From: Pseudomonas hydrolytica
GTDB taxonomy: Bacteria; Pseudomonadota; Gammaproteobacteria; Pseudomonadales; Pseudomonadaceae
Direction: 5' to 3'
Assembly: GCF_021495345.1 (NCBI RefSeq)
Contig: NZ_CP099397.1
Span: forward strand, 1 to 64,000
DNA: 64,000 nucleotides
This document shows, piece after piece, positions 1 to 14,917 of this stretch; position 1 is the stretch's first letter, and every line of letters begins with the position of its first letter. Below the pieces are notes generated by a model. That model saw only the letters and a list, made by a program, of their open reading frames with translations. It was not told the DNA's origin and did not search any database. The position numbers and the translations under genes are program-made.

Positions 1-1485
1 GTGGAACTATGGCAGCAGTGCGTCGAGCTTCTGCGCGACGAATTGCCGGCTCAGCAATTCAACACCTGGATCCGTCCTCTGCAGGTCGAAGCCGAAGGCG
101 ACGAGCTGCGTGTCTACGCGCCCAATCGTTTCGTGCTCGACTGGGTCAACGAAAAGTACCTGAGCCGCCTGCTCGAGTTGCTGGGTGAGCGCGCCGGGGG
201 CCTGGTGCCGGCGCTTTCCTTATTGATAGGCAGCAAGCGAGCGGCTACCGCTCGGGTCGCACCTACCGCGCCCTTGCCTGCCGCAGCGCGTGCAGCGCAG
301 GTGCAGGCAGCCGCCACGGCGAGCAAGCCGGTACCACCGCCCGCCCAGGAAGAACCCTCGCGCGCCAGCTTCGACTCCATGGCCGGTGCCGCGCCGCAGC
401 CACCGACCCCAGCCGTCGCACCGCGTGCCGAGCGCACCGTGCAGGTCGAGGGCGGGCTCAAGCACACCAGTTACCTCAACCGCACCTTCACCTTCGACAA
501 TTTCGTCGAGGGCAAGTCCAACCAATTGGCGCGCGCCGCTGCCTGGCAGGTGGCAGACAATCCCAAGCACGGTTACAACCCGCTGTTCCTTTATGGCGGC
601 GTGGGCCTGGGCAAGACGCACCTGATGCACGCCGTGGGTAACCACCTGCTGGCGAAGAACCCCAACGCCAAGGTGGTGTACCTGCATTCCGAGCGCTTCG
701 TCGCCGACATGGTCAAGGCGCTGCAGCTCAACGCCATCAACGAATTCAAACGCTTCTACCGTTCGGTGGACGCGCTGCTGATCGACGATATCCAGTTCTT
801 CGCCAAGAAAGAGCGCTCCCAGGAAGAGTTCTTCCATACCTTCAACGCCCTGCTCGAAGGCGGCCAGCAGGTGATCCTCACCAGCGACCGCTACCCGAAG
901 GAGATCGAAGGCCTGGAAGAGCGCTTGAAGTCTCGTTTCGGCTGGGGCCTGACCGTGGCCGTCGAGCCGCCGGAGCTGGAAACCCGTGTGGCGATCCTGA
1001 TGAAGAAAGCCGACCAGGCCAAGGTCGAGCTGCCGCACGATGCCGCATTCTTCATTGCCCAGCGCATTCGCTCCAACGTGCGTGAGCTGGAAGGTGCGCT
1101 GAAACGGGTGATCGCCCACTCGCACTTCATGGGCCGCGATATCACCATCGAGCTGATCCGCGAATCGCTCAAGGATCTGCTGGCCCTGCAGGACAAGCTG
1201 GTCAGCATCGACAATATCCAGCGCACCACGGCCGAGTACTACAAGATCAAGATTTCCGATCTGCTGTCCAAGCGTCGCTCACGCTCCATCGCCCGGCCAC
1301 GCCAGGTGGCCATGGCATTGTCGAAGGAGCTGACCAACCACAGCCTGCCGGAAATCGGTGTGGCCTTCGGCGGTCGCGATCACACCACGGTATTGCACGC
1401 ATGCCGTAAGATTGCTGAACTTAGGGAATCCGACGCGGACATCCGCGAGGACTACAAGAACCTGCTGCGCACCCTCACTACCTGA
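1..1485 (+). CDS. dnaA: Chromosomal replication initiator DnaA
   Basis: DnaA binds DnaA boxes at oriC and opens the duplex. The 494-residue protein has the usual four parts: an N-terminal DnaB-interaction domain starting [11 protein letters not shown], a variable Ala/Pro-rich linker (about 80-155), an AAA+ core with Walker [10 protein letters not shown] (about 198-206) and Walker B LLIDDIQF (about 259), and the C-terminal DNA-binding domain with the [11 protein letters not shown] signature (about 458). The start is GTG at base 1, so the promoter and the upstream origin region lie outside the window. dnaN follows 34 bp downstream, the standard Pseudomonas order. Confidence 0.99.
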   Translation: MELWQQCVELLRDELPAQQFNTWIRPLQVEAEGDELRVYAPNRFVLDWVNEKYLSRLLELLGERAGGLVPALSLLIGSKRAATARVAPTAPLPAAARAAQVQAAATASKPVPPPAQEEPSRASFDSMAGAAPQPPTPAVAPRAERTVQVEGGLKHTSYLNRTFTFDNFVEGKSNQLARAAAWQVADNPKHGYNPLFLYGGVGLGKTHLMHAVGNHLLAKNPNAKVVYLHSERFVADMVKALQLNAINEFKRFYRSVDALLIDDIQFFAKKERSQEEFFHTFNALLEGGQQVILTSDRYPKEIEGLEERLKSRFGWGLTVAVEPPELETRVAILMKKADQAKVELPHDAAFFIAQRIRSNVRELEGALKRVIAHSHFMGRDITIELIRESLKDLLALQDKLVSIDNIQRTTAEYYKIKISDLLSKRRSRSIARPRQVAMALSKELTNHSLPEIGVAFGGRDHTTVLHACRKIAELRESDADIREDYKNLLRTLTT

Positions 1486-1519
1486 TTCAATGCAGCTCCA
1501 CGAGGCAAGGGACTAGACC

Positions 1520-2623
1520 ATGCATTTCACCATTCAACGCGAAGCCCTGTTGAAACCCCTGCAACTGGTCGCCGGTGTCGTGGAACGACGCCAGACGCTG
1601 CCGGTGTTGTCCAACGTCCTGCTGGTGGTCGAAGGCCAGCAGCTCTCGCTTACCGGTACCGACCTGGAGGTCGAGCTGGTTGGCCGCGTCACCCTCGAGG
1701 ACGCTGCCGAGCCGGGCGAAATCACCGTACCGGCGCGCAAGCTGATGGATATCTGCAAGAGCCTGCCGAGCGATGCGCTGATCGATATCCGCGTCGATGA
1801 CCAGAAGCTGCTGGTCAAGGCCGGGCGCAGTCGTTTCACCCTGTCGACGCTGCCCGCCAACGACTTCCCCACCGTCGAGGAAGGTCCGGGTTCGCTGACC
1901 TTCAACCTGCCGCAGGCCAAGCTGCGTCGTCTGATCGAACGCACCAGCTTCGCCATGGCCCAGCAGGACGTGCGCTACTACCTCAACGGCATGCTGCTGG
2001 AAGTGCAGAGCGGCATGCTGCGCGCCGTCGCCACCGACGGTCACCGTCTGGCGATGTGCTCCATGGAGGCGGCCATCCAGCAGGACGGCAAGCATCAGGT
2101 GATCGTGCCGCGCAAAGGTATTCTCGAGCTGGCCCGTCTGCTCACCGAGCAGGATGCCGAAGTCGCCATCGTGCTGGGGCAGCACCACATTCGCGCCAAC
2201 ACCGGCGAGTTCACCTTCACCTCGAAGCTGGTGGACGGCAAGTTCCCGGATTACGAGCGCGTGCTGCCGCGTGGCGGTGACAAGCTGGTGCTGGCCGACC
2301 GTCAGGGCCTGCGTGAGGCCTTCAGCCGTACCGCGATCCTGTCCAACGAGAAGTACCGTGGCATTCGTCTGACCCTGGCTGCCGGCCTGCTGAAGATCCA
2401 GGCTAACAACCCGGAGCAGGAAGAGGCCGAGGAGGAGATCGTCGTCGACTACGCTGGCGGCGGTCTGGAAATCGGTTTCAACGTCAGCTACCTGCTGGAC
2501 GTACTGGGCGTGATGGGCACCGAGCAGGTACGCCTGATCCTGTCTGATTCCAACAGCAGTGCCCTGCTGCAGGAAGCCGACAACGATGATTCGGCCTATG
2601 TCGTCATGCCGATGAGGCTCTAA
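1520..2623 (+). CDS. dnaN: DNA polymerase III sliding clamp (beta subunit)
   Basis: The beta clamp encircles DNA and tethers polymerase III. The protein is 367 residues, the exact family length in Pseudomonas. It opens [35 protein letters not shown] and ends with the canonical VVMPMRL that closes the third clamp domain. It sits between dnaA and recF with only 7 bp to recF, consistent with a dnaA-dnaN-recF-gyrB operon. Confidence 0.99.
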
Positions 2624-2630
2624 GCCTTTA

Positions 2631-6158
<3,528 letters not shown>

Positions 6159-6159
<1 letters not shown>

Positions 6160-6163
6160 TTCG
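6159..6163. repeat. Left target-site duplication ATTCG (candidate)
   Basis: ATTCG, including the A of the gyrB TGA stop, abuts the left transposon end and recurs at 35545-35549 immediately beyond the right end. Tn7-family transposases make 5-bp duplications. Removing one copy and the element would restore gyrB followed directly by CTCGCCGTAC and the terminator. Confidence 0.75.
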
Positions 6164-6172
6164 TGGAGGTCG

Positions 6173-6229
6173 TTGAAGTTAATCGGCACTTTCTCCAAAG
6201 TTAGCCGACATCTGCAAAGTTAATCGGCA
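6173..6229 (-). repeat. Left-end TnsB-binding repeats (three copies)
   Basis: Three 16-bp copies at 6173-6188, 6195-6210 and 6214-6229. Read on the minus strand they are TGCCGATTAACTTCAA, TGTCGGCTAACTTTGG and TGCCGATTAACTTTGC. They match the right-end repeats in opposite orientation. The spacing (22 and 19 bp) is tighter than on the right, an asymmetry typical of Tn7-family ends. Confidence 0.88.
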
Positions 6230-6245
6230 ACGGATAGCTGACCTG

Positions 6246-6278
6246 AAACCCCGCAGTCTCTTGGCTTGCGGGGTTTTT
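6246..6278 (+). terminator. Rho-independent terminator inside the transposon left end
   Basis: The 10-bp stem AAACCCCGCA / TGCGGGGTTT is followed by a T run. It lies 87 bp after the gyrB stop but inside the transposon, so it probably now terminates the gyrB transcript and shields the cargo from read-through. Confidence 0.85.
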
Positions 6279-6433
6279 ATTTGTGCTGATGCGAGTTGCA
6301 TAGGTGTAGGTCAAGCAGAGAAAAGCGCTTTTTAGTGCGCCCGTTTCGGCGCGCCATTCGCACTGTTAGCCCTGTTAATATCTACAGTAATTGGGATGTG
6401 CGTGCATCGACCAAGGACGAACAGGATCAAAGA

Positions 6434-9400
6434 ATGCTCAAGCTCGAAGACATCAAGAAAGACGCACAGGTCAGGGGGATCCAGGCGGATGAGATCGTGC
6501 GTATCGTCACGGTCGAGCCTGTTGGCGACAATGCCATTACCGTCTACTTCAAGGACAGCCAGGGCCGACTAGGCGAGCAGATGCTGTTCCGCTCGGACGA
6601 GATGCGCCTAGAGCTTGCTCAGGCTGGCAGACCCTGGTCGTTTGATGCTCCGGGTGCTGACTTTAAGCTTGGATTGGAAGCCTATCGGATCAATCTGGCG
6701 CACCTGTTCGATCCGATGATGGCTGTGCACACGTCCAACGTAGATCCTCTCCCCCATCAGATTTCCGCTGTTTATGAGTCCATGCTGCCTCGGCAGCCGC
6801 TCCGTTTTGTCCTGGCTGATGATCCGGGTGCAGGCAAAACCATTATGGCTGGACTGCTGATCCGCGAACTACTGATGCGTTCGGATGCCAAGCGAATTCT
6901 GGTGGTGTCACCTGGCTCCCTGACCGAGCAGTGGCAGGATGAATTGCTGGAAAAATTCGGCGTGAAGTTCGAAGTCTTCAGTCGTGAGAAACAAGAGCAA
7001 TGCGCCTCGGGTAACTACTTCGAGGAGACCAATCTGCTGATCGCACGCCTCGATCAATTGTCCCGCAGCGAGGAGTTCCAGCAGAAGCTCAAGAACACTG
7101 AGTGGGATCTGATCATCGTCGACGAAGCCCACAAGCTCTCCGCCAACTACTTCGGTAGCAAGGTGAATAAGACCAAGCGCTTCGAGCTAGGTGAGCTGCT
7201 CGGTTCCATCACCCGTCACTTCCTGTTGATGACCGCTACACCGCACAACGGTAAGGAAGAGGATTTTCAGATCTGGCTTTCGCTGCTGGATGGAGACCGC
7301 TTCTACGGCAAATTCCGTGAGGGAGCGCATAAGGTTGATGTCTCCGACATGATGCGCCGTATGGTGAAAGAGGAGTTGCTGAAGTTCGATGGCACTCCCC
7401 TCTTCCCCGAGCGACGTGCCTATACGGCCAACTACGAGTTGTCTGACCTTGAGGCCGCGCTTTACCACGAAGTCACCGAGTACGTGCGCAACGAGATGAA
7501 TCGGGCTGACCAGCTCGATGGTAAGCGCAAGGGCACCGTAGGCTTCGCCCTGACGCAGCTTCAGCGCCGTCTTGCCTCCAGCCCTGAAGCGATCTACCAG
7601 TCGCTCCAGCGGCGTCGTAAACGCATGGAAAATCGCCTGGAAGAGACCAAGCTGCTGGCTCGTGGCCAGGGAGTGGCCAGCACGCTGGGCGAATACCATG
7701 TGAAGAAGCAGATTGAGCTTCCCGATAGCTTCGACGAGTTGGACGAGGAGCTCAGTGCCGATGAGTACGAGCTGTATTCGGAGCAGGTCGTAGACCAGGC
7801 CACTGCTGCGGAAACCATTCCCGAGCTTGAGGCTGAGATCTGGTCACTGAAGGCTCTGGAAGCGAAGGCGCTTTCGGTGGTTCAGTCGGGCAAGGACAAG
7901 AAGTGGGAGCAGCTCTCCTGCTTGTTGCAGGACACACCTGAGATGTTCACCAGCAGTGGCAGCCGCCGCAAGCTGATCATCTTCACCGAGCACCGCGATA
8001 CCCTGAATTACCTGGTTGCTCGAATTGGGAACATGCTGGGCAAGCCCGAGGCTGTCGTGACCATCCATGGCGGCACCAACCGCGATGAACGGCGCAAAAT
8101 TCAGGAGGAGTTCCGCAACAACCCCAATGTCCTGGTGCTGATTGCCACCGATGCAGCGGGTGAAGGCGTGAACTTGCAGAACGCCAACCTGATGGTCAAT
8201 TACGACCTCCCTTGGAACCCAAATCGTCTTGAACAGCGCTTTGGTCGTATCCACCGTATTGGCCAGACAGAGGTCTGCCACTTGTGGAACATCGTTGCCA
8301 ATGAGACCCGAGAGGGGGAAGTGTTCCAGAAGCTTTTCGAAAAACTGGAAATCGAGAAGCAAGCTCTAGGCGGTAAAGTCTTCGATGTACTGGGCGAGGC
8401 CTTTGACAATATCTCGCTCAAGGATCTGTTGATCGAAGCCATCCGCTACGGTGATGCGCCGGAGACCCGTGCCAAGCTTACCCAGGTCATTGATGGGGCC
8501 TTGGATACCGACCACTTGAAGGAAATCCTGCGCCGCAACGCTTTGGTCGAGCAGCACATGAGCCTGGCTGACCTCTACGCAGTGAAAGAGGAAATGGAAA
8601 AGGCCGAGGCCCGTAAGCTTCAGCCCTACTTCATCCGCGCCTTCTTCACCGAGGCTTTCACCTCGTTGGGTGGTGAAATGCGCCCTCGTGAGTCTGGTCG
8701 CTATGAGATTCGCCATGTGCCGGCAGGCCTACGTGAACGGGATCGTGTGATCGGCGAGAGCCGTACGCCCGTGTTGAAGCAGTACGAGCGCATCTGCTTT
8801 GAAAAGCAGCATGTACGGCTACATGGCAAACCCATGGCCGATCTGATTCACCCTGGTCATCCGTTGATGATGGCCAGCACCGACCTGATCCTCTCGGCAC
8901 ATCGCAGCAAGCTCAAGCAAGGCGCGATTCTGGTTGACCCCAATGACGACGGCATTCAACCCAAGGTGCTGTTTATGATTGACCACAGTGTTCGGGAGAA
9001 CATGTCCCAGAACACTAATCAGGCCAAAATCGTTTCCCGCCGTTTGCAGTTTGTCGAGATCGATCAGCATGGCAACACCATCAACGCTGGCTGGGCACCT
9101 CACCTAGACCTGCTGCCCATCGAGAATGCGGATCGCCAGTTGATTGGTGATGTGTTGTCAGCTCCATGGATTACCCAAAACCTAGAAGCTTTGGCCCTGC
9201 ATCATGCTTCCGAACATTTGGTTCCGCAGCATTACCAAGAGGTGAAGGTTCGACTTGAGCGCCAGGCGGATAAGATTCTGGGTGCAGTGAATGAGCGCCT
9301 GGTGAAGGAGATCAACTACTGGTCGGATCGCTTTATCAAGCTCAGCGAGGATGTCAGCGCGGGTAAACAGCCGCGCATGCAGCCAGAAAATGCCCGTCGC

Positions 9401-9970
9401 CGTGTAGATGAACTTACGGCTCGCCTCAGCCAGCGTAAGAGTGAGTTGGAGGCGATGAAGAATGTGGTATCGAGCACCCCAGTTGTCCTGGGCGGTGCTC
9501 TGGTTATTCCAGCAGGGCTACTGGCACAGCGTAAAGGCGAAACCACCTTCTGTGCCGACGCCGAAGCCCGTTCGCGCATTGAATGGGCAGCAATGAACGC
9601 AGTTATTTCTGCTGAGAAGGCCATGGGCCATGAGATTTTTGATGTGTCGGCACAGAAGTGCGGCTGGGATATCACCGCCCGTCCACCTGTTGGGCCGGAC
9701 AATGCCCTGCGCGATGATCGTCATATCGAGGTCAAGGGGCGCGCCAAGGGGGCCACTACCGTCACAGTGACCAAGAACGAGATCTTCTCCAGCTTCAACC
9801 AGGGCGAGAAATTCATCCTCGCCATCGTCTTGGTGGACGGTGATCAGGTCGATGGCCCCTACTACATCAAGCACCCGTTCAAGACTGAGCCTGAGTTCGG
9901 TGTAGCCAGCGTCAACTACGATCTGCAAGAGCTGCTTGGTCGCGCTATTCAACCAGAGGCCAGCCTTTGA
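6434..9970 (+). CDS. SNF2/DEAH-family helicase with C-terminal DUF3883 (Hma/DISARM-type defence)
   Basis: A 1178-residue superfamily 2 helicase of the DrmD/HepA kind. Seen: Walker A DDPGAGKT (about 129-136), DEAH in VDEAHKL (about 230), MTATPHNG motif III (about 265), and helicase-C motifs [12 protein letters not shown] and [10 protein letters not shown] (about 571-611). The C-terminal 80 residues (about 1096 on), with [10 protein letters not shown], match DUF3883, a PD-(D/E)xK-like module often fused to such helicases. The start at 6434 is chosen because AGGA lies 8 bp upstream and [10 protein letters not shown] begins the folded part; the longer reading from 6296 adds a basic, unlikely tail. 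It is first gene of a five-gene operon with methyltransferase, GmrSD-like nuclease and ATPase. Role in DNA translocation during phage defence is inferred from family and context. Confidence 0.9.
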   Translation: MLKLEDIKKDAQVRGIQADEIVRIVTVEPVGDNAITVYFKDSQGRLGEQMLFRSDEMRLELAQAGRPWSFDAPGADFKLGLEAYRINLAHLFDPMMAVHTSNVDPLPHQISAVYESMLPRQPLRFVLADDPGAGKTIMAGLLIRELLMRSDAKRILVVSPGSLTEQWQDELLEKFGVKFEVFSREKQEQCASGNYFEETNLLIARLDQLSRSEEFQQKLKNTEWDLIIVDEAHKLSANYFGSKVNKTKRFELGELLGSITRHFLLMTATPHNGKEEDFQIWLSLLDGDRFYGKFREGAHKVDVSDMMRRMVKEELLKFDGTPLFPERRAYTANYELSDLEAALYHEVTEYVRNEMNRADQLDGKRKGTVGFALTQLQRRLASSPEAIYQSLQRRRKRMENRLEETKLLARGQGVASTLGEYHVKKQIELPDSFDELDEELSADEYELYSEQVVDQATAAETIPELEAEIWSLKALEAKALSVVQSGKDKKWEQLSCLLQDTPEMFTSSGSRRKLIIFTEHRDTLNYLVARIGNMLGKPEAVVTIHGGTNRDERRKIQEEFRNNPNVLVLIATDAAGEGVNLQNANLMVNYDLPWNPNRLEQRFGRIHRIGQTEVCHLWNIVANETREGEVFQKLFEKLEIEKQALGGKVFDVLGEAFDNISLKDLLIEAIRYGDAPETRAKLTQVIDGALDTDHLKEILRRNALVEQHMSLADLYAVKEEMEKAEARKLQPYFIRAFFTEAFTSLGGEMRPRESGRYEIRHVPAGLRERDRVIGESRTPVLKQYERICFEKQHVRLHGKPMADLIHPGHPLMMASTDLILSAHRSKLKQGAILVDPNDDGIQPKVLFMIDHSVRENMSQNTNQAKIVSRRLQFVEIDQHGNTINAGWAPHLDLLPIENADRQLIGDVLSAPWITQNLEALALHHASEHLVPQHYQEVKVRLERQADKILGAVNERLVKEINYWSDRFIKLSEDVSAGKQPRMQPENARRRVDELTARLSQRKSELEAMKNVVSSTPVVLGGALVIPAGLLAQRKGETTFCADAEARSRIEWAAMNAVISAEKAMGHEIFDVSAQKCGWDITARPPVGPDNALRDDRHIEVKGRAKGATTVTVTKNEIFSSFNQGEKFILAIVLVDGDQVDGPYYIKHPFKTEPEFGVASVNYDLQELLGRAIQPEASL

Positions 9971-10275
9971 GCAGTAGCAATTTTTCCCAGCGAACAAAGA
10001 TAGACGCTCCAGAGCTTTCGCTACCGGGGCGTCGGGCCAGCGATGTTATCGCTGGCGATAGCGATCTGACTAAACCTATCCAGCAGGTACGCAAGCGCTT
10101 CCCGAAAAAGCGGTTGATTGTGGTGTTTCCGGCCAATAGCCAATCTGCGCAGCTCAAGAAGGCAGCCAATGGTTACCTCTCCATTGGTGAAGACAAGCTA
10201 CGTCAAAACCAATTGCCAAATACTGTGATGAATTCCAGTGGCTTTGCCCTGCATCGCCCAACCCACTGGAAATAA
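9967..10275 (+). CDS. Small protein resembling the C-terminal end of NYN-domain RNases; probable internal-deletion remnant
   Basis: A 102-residue reading frame starting with TTG that overlaps the helicase stop by 4 nt, preceded by AGAGG, so it can be translated by coupling. Residues 45-102 ([19 protein letters not shown] ... [19 protein letters not shown]) resemble the C-terminal part of NYN/PIN-like nucleases, including the final RPxxW. The usual N-terminal catalytic half with its acidic residues is absent, and residues 1-44 look like a foreign or residual start. I infer a deletion derivative; it could also be a genuine short partner protein. The family match is by eye only. Confidence 0.55.
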   Translation: MSSSNFSQRTKIDAPELSLPGRRASDVIAGDSDLTKPIQQVRKRFPKKRLIVVFPANSQSAQLKKAANGYLSIGEDKLRQNQLPNTVMNSSGFALHRPTHWK

Positions 10276-10285
10276 GGAATTTTCG

Positions 10286-13183
10286 ATGTATCCCATTAAA
10301 ACCCCCAAGAAGCTGATTGAGGTGGCCCTACCACTGGATGCCATCAATGCGGCTGCGGCACGTGAAAAATCCATCCGGCACGGCCACCCCAGCACTTTGC
10401 ACCTGTGGTGGGCGCGACGTCCCTTGGCCGCAGCACGAGCGGTGATTTTTGCGCAGATGGTCAATGATCCTGGCTTCGAGCGTCATCTTGGCCGAGGGGT
10501 AAACAAGGAAAAAGCCGCAGCTGAACGCGAGCGTCTATTCAAGATCATCGAAGAGTTGGTGCAGTGGGAGAACACCAATAACGAGGAGGTTTTGGAACGA
10601 GCACGGGCTGAAATCTGGAAGAGTTGGCGCGAGACTTGTGAGCTCAATAAGGCACATCCGCAGGCTGCGGAGTTGTTTAATCCGGAAAAACTGCCTGGCT
10701 TTCATGATCCCTTTGCTGGTGGCGGTGCATTGCCGCTTGAGGCGCAGCGGCTGGGCCTTGAAAGCTACGCGTCCGACCTTAACCCTGTGGCGGTAACCAT
10801 CAATAAGGCGATGATCGAAATACCGCCGAAGTTTGCTGGTCGTGTGCCGGTCGGGCCGGAAATCGATGCCGACAAGGGCAGTAAGAAGCGCTCAACCCGT
10901 GATGCTTTCGAGGACTGGTCAGGTGCCAGGGGCCTTGCTGAGGATGTGCGTCGCTATGGTGCCTGGATGCGCGAACAGGCCCAACAGCGCATTGGCCATC
11001 TGTATCCGAAGATTGAAGTCACCGCCGAGATGGTCGCAGAGCGCCCGGATCTTGCCCAGTATCAGGGCGAGAAGCTGACGGTGATCGCCTGGTTGTGGGC
11101 ACGCACAGTAAAAAGTCCTAACCCAGCGTTCAGTCATGCCGAGGTGCCGCTAGCTTCTACCTTTATCCTGTCCAGCAAGGCAGGCAAGGAAAGCTATGTC
11201 GATCCGGTAATTGAGGGTGACAGCTATCGCTTTGAAGTCCGTGTAGGTACGCCTCCTGCATCAGCTAAAGGAGGAACTACAGCGGGCAAGCGTAGTGCCT
11301 TTATCTGCCTCCTATCCGGTGTGCCAGTGGATTACAACTACATTCGAGCCGAGGGTCAGGCTGGGCGAATGGGGCAACGGCTAATGGCAGTGGTGGCAGA
11401 AGGCGCGCGCGGTCGGGTCTATCTGTCACCGACCCAGGAGCAGATTGACGTGGCAGGCTCTGCCCAGCCTGATTGGGCACCGGAAATGGACTTGCCTAAC
11501 AACCCGCGTGACTTTAAGACGCCGAACTATGGGCTGGGCAAATTCGGTGACCTATTTACTCCCCGCCAACTGGTTGCGTTGAGTACTTTCACCGATCTGG
11601 TGCAAGAAGCCATCACTCGCGTGCGCGAGGATGCTCTGGCCGCTGGGATGTCTGACGATGGGGTGGGGCTGGATCAGGGGGGCACGGGCGCTACGGCTTA
11701 TGCGCAGGCGCTGGGGGTGTATTTGGCGTTTGCTATCAGCAAGGTCAGCAATATTGGTTCGACCGTTGCCTCATGGATGAATGATCGTGGCGCATTCCGA
11801 GAAACTTTCGCTCGACAGGCTATCCCTATGGTTTGGGATTTTGCTGAAGCAAACCCGTTCGCAGACGCGGGTGGTAGTTTTGCCACTGCTATTGATAAGG
11901 GAGCTATGGCTGTCCGTGATTTGCCTGAAGATGGCAAGGGGCAGGTCTTTCAGCAGGATGCCCAGACGCAAGTGATCAGCCAAAACAAACTGATTTCGAC
12001 CGACCCGCCTTACTACGACAATATTGGCTACGCCGACCTATCGGATTTCTTCTATGTCTGGTTGCGCCGCTCGCTGCGACCGATCTTTCCCAATCTATAC
12101 GCGACCTTGGCAGTACCCAAGGCCGAGGAGCTGGTCGCCACCCCCTACCGTCATGGCAGCAAGGACAAAGCCGAGGCTTTCTTCCTCGATGGTATGACCT
12201 CTGCCATGCACAATCTCGCCGAGCAGGCCCATCTGGCCTTTCCGGTGACCATTTACTACGCCTTCAAGCAATCAGAAACCAAGGATGACGGTGGCACTTC
12301 CAGCACCGGCTGGGAAACTTTCCTTGCCGCAGTACTTAAGGCTGGATTTGCATTGACCGGTACCTGGCCAATGCGTACTGAGGGTGCGGGGCGCTTGATC
12401 GGTAAAGGCACTAATGCGCTGGCTTCCAGCATCGTACTGGTCTGTCGCCCGCGCACAGCAGATGCACCTACCATTTCGCGTCGCGACTTTATCCGAGAGC
12501 TAAATGCCACCCTGCCAGATGCGCTGGCTGATATGACCCGTGGCGGTATTAACTCGCCGGTTGCTCCTGTGGATCTGTCCCAGGCCATCATTGGCCCTGG
12601 CATGGAGGTGTTCAGCAAGTACAGCGCAGTGATCGAAGCCAACGGTAAGCCGATGACTGTGCGTACGGCGCTGCAACTGATCAACCGCTTCATCGGCGAG
12701 GATGACTTCGATCATGACACCCAATTCTGCTTGGCCTGGTTCGAGCAGCATGGTTGGGCCGAGGGTAAGTATGGCGATGCCGACGTTCTGGCTCGGGCCA
12801 AGGGCACCAGCGTTGGTGGTTTGATAGAAGCCGGTGTAGTGGACAGTGCGGGTGGCGATTTACGGCTACTCAAGTGGGCCGAAATGCCTCGGGATTGGTC
12901 TCCGGAGAACGATAGCCGTTTGGCTGTGTGGGAAGGCCTCCATCAGTTGATCCGTGCTTTAAACCAGGATGGCGAATCCGCTGCGGGAGCCCTGCTGGCC
13001 CGGATGCCCGATAAGACAGCCAGTCTGAACGCGCTGATGTACCGTCTCTACACCTTGTGCGAGCGTCAGGGCTGGGCCGAAGAGGCCCGTGCTTACAATG
13101 AACTCCAAGGTGCTTGGGCGGGTATCGAGCTGGCCTCTCAAGAAATTGGTCATTCGAATACGCAAGTGCAAATGGATATCTGA
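10286..13183 (+). CDS. DUF1156 adenine-type DNA methyltransferase (Hma-type)
   Basis: A 965-residue DUF1156 protein. The N-terminal signature is [19 protein letters not shown] (about 30-48). The SAM-binding motif is [18 protein letters not shown] (about 141) and the catalytic DPPYYDN motif is at about 573, so target-recognition sequence is inserted between them. DPPY points to amino methylation (N6-adenine or N4-cytosine). The start at 10286 has AAGGAA 8 bp upstream; the longer version overlaps the preceding gene. In related loci this enzyme presumably marks self DNA while the helicase and ATPase act on unmarked DNA; that is inference from family knowledge. Confidence 0.92.
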   Translation: MYPIKTPKKLIEVALPLDAINAAAAREKSIRHGHPSTLHLWWARRPLAAARAVIFAQMVNDPGFERHLGRGVNKEKAAAERERLFKIIEELVQWENTNNEEVLERARAEIWKSWRETCELNKAHPQAAELFNPEKLPGFHDPFAGGGALPLEAQRLGLESYASDLNPVAVTINKAMIEIPPKFAGRVPVGPEIDADKGSKKRSTRDAFEDWSGARGLAEDVRRYGAWMREQAQQRIGHLYPKIEVTAEMVAERPDLAQYQGEKLTVIAWLWARTVKSPNPAFSHAEVPLASTFILSSKAGKESYVDPVIEGDSYRFEVRVGTPPASAKGGTTAGKRSAFICLLSGVPVDYNYIRAEGQAGRMGQRLMAVVAEGARGRVYLSPTQEQIDVAGSAQPDWAPEMDLPNNPRDFKTPNYGLGKFGDLFTPRQLVALSTFTDLVQEAITRVREDALAAGMSDDGVGLDQGGTGATAYAQALGVYLAFAISKVSNIGSTVASWMNDRGAFRETFARQAIPMVWDFAEANPFADAGGSFATAIDKGAMAVRDLPEDGKGQVFQQDAQTQVISQNKLISTDPPYYDNIGYADLSDFFYVWLRRSLRPIFPNLYATLAVPKAEELVATPYRHGSKDKAEAFFLDGMTSAMHNLAEQAHLAFPVTIYYAFKQSETKDDGGTSSTGWETFLAAVLKAGFALTGTWPMRTEGAGRLIGKGTNALASSIVLVCRPRTADAPTISRRDFIRELNATLPDALADMTRGGINSPVAPVDLSQAIIGPGMEVFSKYSAVIEANGKPMTVRTALQLINRFIGEDDFDHDTQFCLAWFEQHGWAEGKYGDADVLARAKGTSVGGLIEAGVVDSAGGDLRLLKWAEMPRDWSPENDSRLAVWEGLHQLIRALNQDGESAAGALLARMPDKTASLNALMYRLYTLCERQGWAEEARAYNELQGAWAGIELASQEIGHSNTQVQMDI

Positions 13184-13198
13184 TCAAGGAAGTAACGA

Positions 13199-14917
13199 AT
13201 GCAGAACCGGAAGCTGTCGATCCGCAAAATCGTTTCCTATCTGAATGACGCTGAGTCGGAGGGCGGTGGCTTCTGGCTGCCCAATATTCAGCGTCCTTTC
13301 GTATGGAGCGAGGAACAGATCAGTCGCCTGTTTGACTCCATCATGCGTGAGTACCCGATTAGCACCTTGCTGGTTTGGAAGACTCGTGAAGAGGTCAAGC
13401 ACCGCAAGTTCATCGACAACTACCATCGCGACATCAAGCTGACCGATTACCGGGTGCCGGACAACACGCGCTCGAAGATGATGGTGCTCGATGGTCAGCA
13501 GCGCCTGCAAAGCCTGTTTATCGGCTTGAAAGGCAGCTACAGCGGGCGTGAGTTGTACTTCGATGTGCTCAGCGGTGGGGACATGGCTGCTCCCGAGGAC
13601 ATTCGTTACCGTTTCGCCTTCAAGGATAAGGGGTCTGCCAGCTGGCCCTGGGTGCGTTTCAAGGACATGGTGTTCATCAACAACAAGCTCGATCTCCAGA
13701 TTGCCCAAGAGCTTGCTTCGCTGTCGCCTGAAGAGCTGTCAGCAGACGAGCAAATGACCTTGCAGCTGAACGTAGGGCGTGTGCGCAAGGAGTTCGTCAA
13801 CGACGACAACATCACCTTCCAGGAGCTCGACGGGATTGATAACCCGGACGCTTATCGGGTGGATGACATTGTCGAAATTTTCATCCGAGCCAACTCAGGC
13901 GGCACCAAGCTGGGCAAGTCGGATCTGCTGTTCTCCCTGCTGACCTCCAGCTGGGATGAAGCCGACGGTGAAATCGAAGCACTGCTGGAAGACCTGAACC
14001 AGGGCGGCTTTGATTTTGACCGTGACTTCGTCCTCAAGTGTTGCCTAACCGTCCTGAACAAAGGCGCACGGTACGAGGTAGAAAAATTCCGGGATGGTAA
14101 GACCAAGGAAGAGATCATTGCCCAATGGCAGCTGATCGCTGATGCCATTAAGGACGTGCGGGATTTTGTGGTCAGCAAGACGTATATCCGCAGCGACAAG
14201 GCCCTGCCCTCCTATCTGGCACTCATTCCGCTGATCTATTTCCGTTACCAGCACCCGGCTCAGTTCAAAGCTAAGGCAGGGCTGCCTGAGTATTTGCTGC
14301 GTTCACTGGTGAGTGGCGCCTTTGGTGGCAATCCTGACCAGTTGATCGACAAGCTCGTGCGCAACATCCAAGAGCACGAAGATTTTGTGGTCAGTGAAAT
14401 CTTTGGAGTGATTCGCGCCGATGGCCGCAGCCTGGAGATCACACCGGAAGTCATCTTCAACCAGTACTATGGTTCCCGTTCGATCCACCTGTTCTTCAAC
14501 CTGTGGTATCGCGACTTCAATTACTCGCCGGCACTGGGCGCCAATGGCCCGCAGGTTGACCATATCTTTCCGCAGAGCCTGCTGAAGTCGGTTAAGGACA
14601 TCAACCCGGACAGTGGCAAGCGCAATATCCTGCGCTATCGCTCCGAGCATCGGGATCAGATTGCCAACTGCATGCTGCTGACAGCGGATGAGAACGGATT
14701 TGACGGCAAGTGTGCGATTCCGCCACACGAGTGGTTTGATCGCGCCAGGTTTAAAAGCGATGAGGAGCATGAGCAGTACCTGGCTATGCACCTCATCCCT
14801 CAGGATCCCGAGCTGTGGAAGCTTGAGAATTTCGAAGCGTTTATTGAGGCGCGTAAGCAGTTAATCCAGGACAAGTTCAGCTACATGCTGCGCACCGCTC
14901 AGGGAGACCATGTATGA
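13199..14917 (+). CDS. DUF262/DUF1524 GmrSD-like nuclease
   Basis: A 572-residue protein with the architecture of GmrS-GmrD fusions, type IV restriction enzymes. The N-terminal DUF262 domain has a ParB-like fold with IQRPFVW and the NTP-binding motif DGQQRLQSL (about 97). The C-terminal DUF1524 His-Me finger nuclease has VDHIFPQSL (about 453) and the trailing [15 protein letters not shown]. It starts 15 bp after the methyltransferase stop and overlaps the ATPase gene by 4 nt (ATGA), so it is an integral operon member. It may supply the nucleolytic effector; substrate unknown. Confidence 0.9.
   Translation: MQNRKLSIRKIVSYLNDAESEGGGFWLPNIQRPFVWSEEQISRLFDSIMREYPISTLLVWKTREEVKHRKFIDNYHRDIKLTDYRVPDNTRSKMMVLDGQQRLQSLFIGLKGSYSGRELYFDVLSGGDMAAPEDIRYRFAFKDKGSASWPWVRFKDMVFINNKLDLQIAQELASLSPEELSADEQMTLQLNVGRVRKEFVNDDNITFQELDGIDNPDAYRVDDIVEIFIRANSGGTKLGKSDLLFSLLTSSWDEADGEIEALLEDLNQGGFDFDRDFVLKCCLTVLNKGARYEVEKFRDGKTKEEIIAQWQLIADAIKDVRDFVVSKTYIRSDKALPSYLALIPLIYFRYQHPAQFKAKAGLPEYLLRSLVSGAFGGNPDQLIDKLVRNIQEHEDFVVSEIFGVIRADGRSLEITPEVIFNQYYGSRSIHLFFNLWYRDFNYSPALGANGPQVDHIFPQSLLKSVKDINPDSGKRNILRYRSEHRDQIANCMLLTADENGFDGKCAIPPHEWFDRARFKSDEEHEQYLAMHLIPQDPELWKLENFEAFIEARKQLIQDKFSYMLRTAQGDHV

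Noticed and set aside
1486..1519. Origin of replication between dnaA and dnaN
   Set aside because: Only 34 bp and no DnaA boxes; oriC probably lies upstream of dnaA, outside the window.
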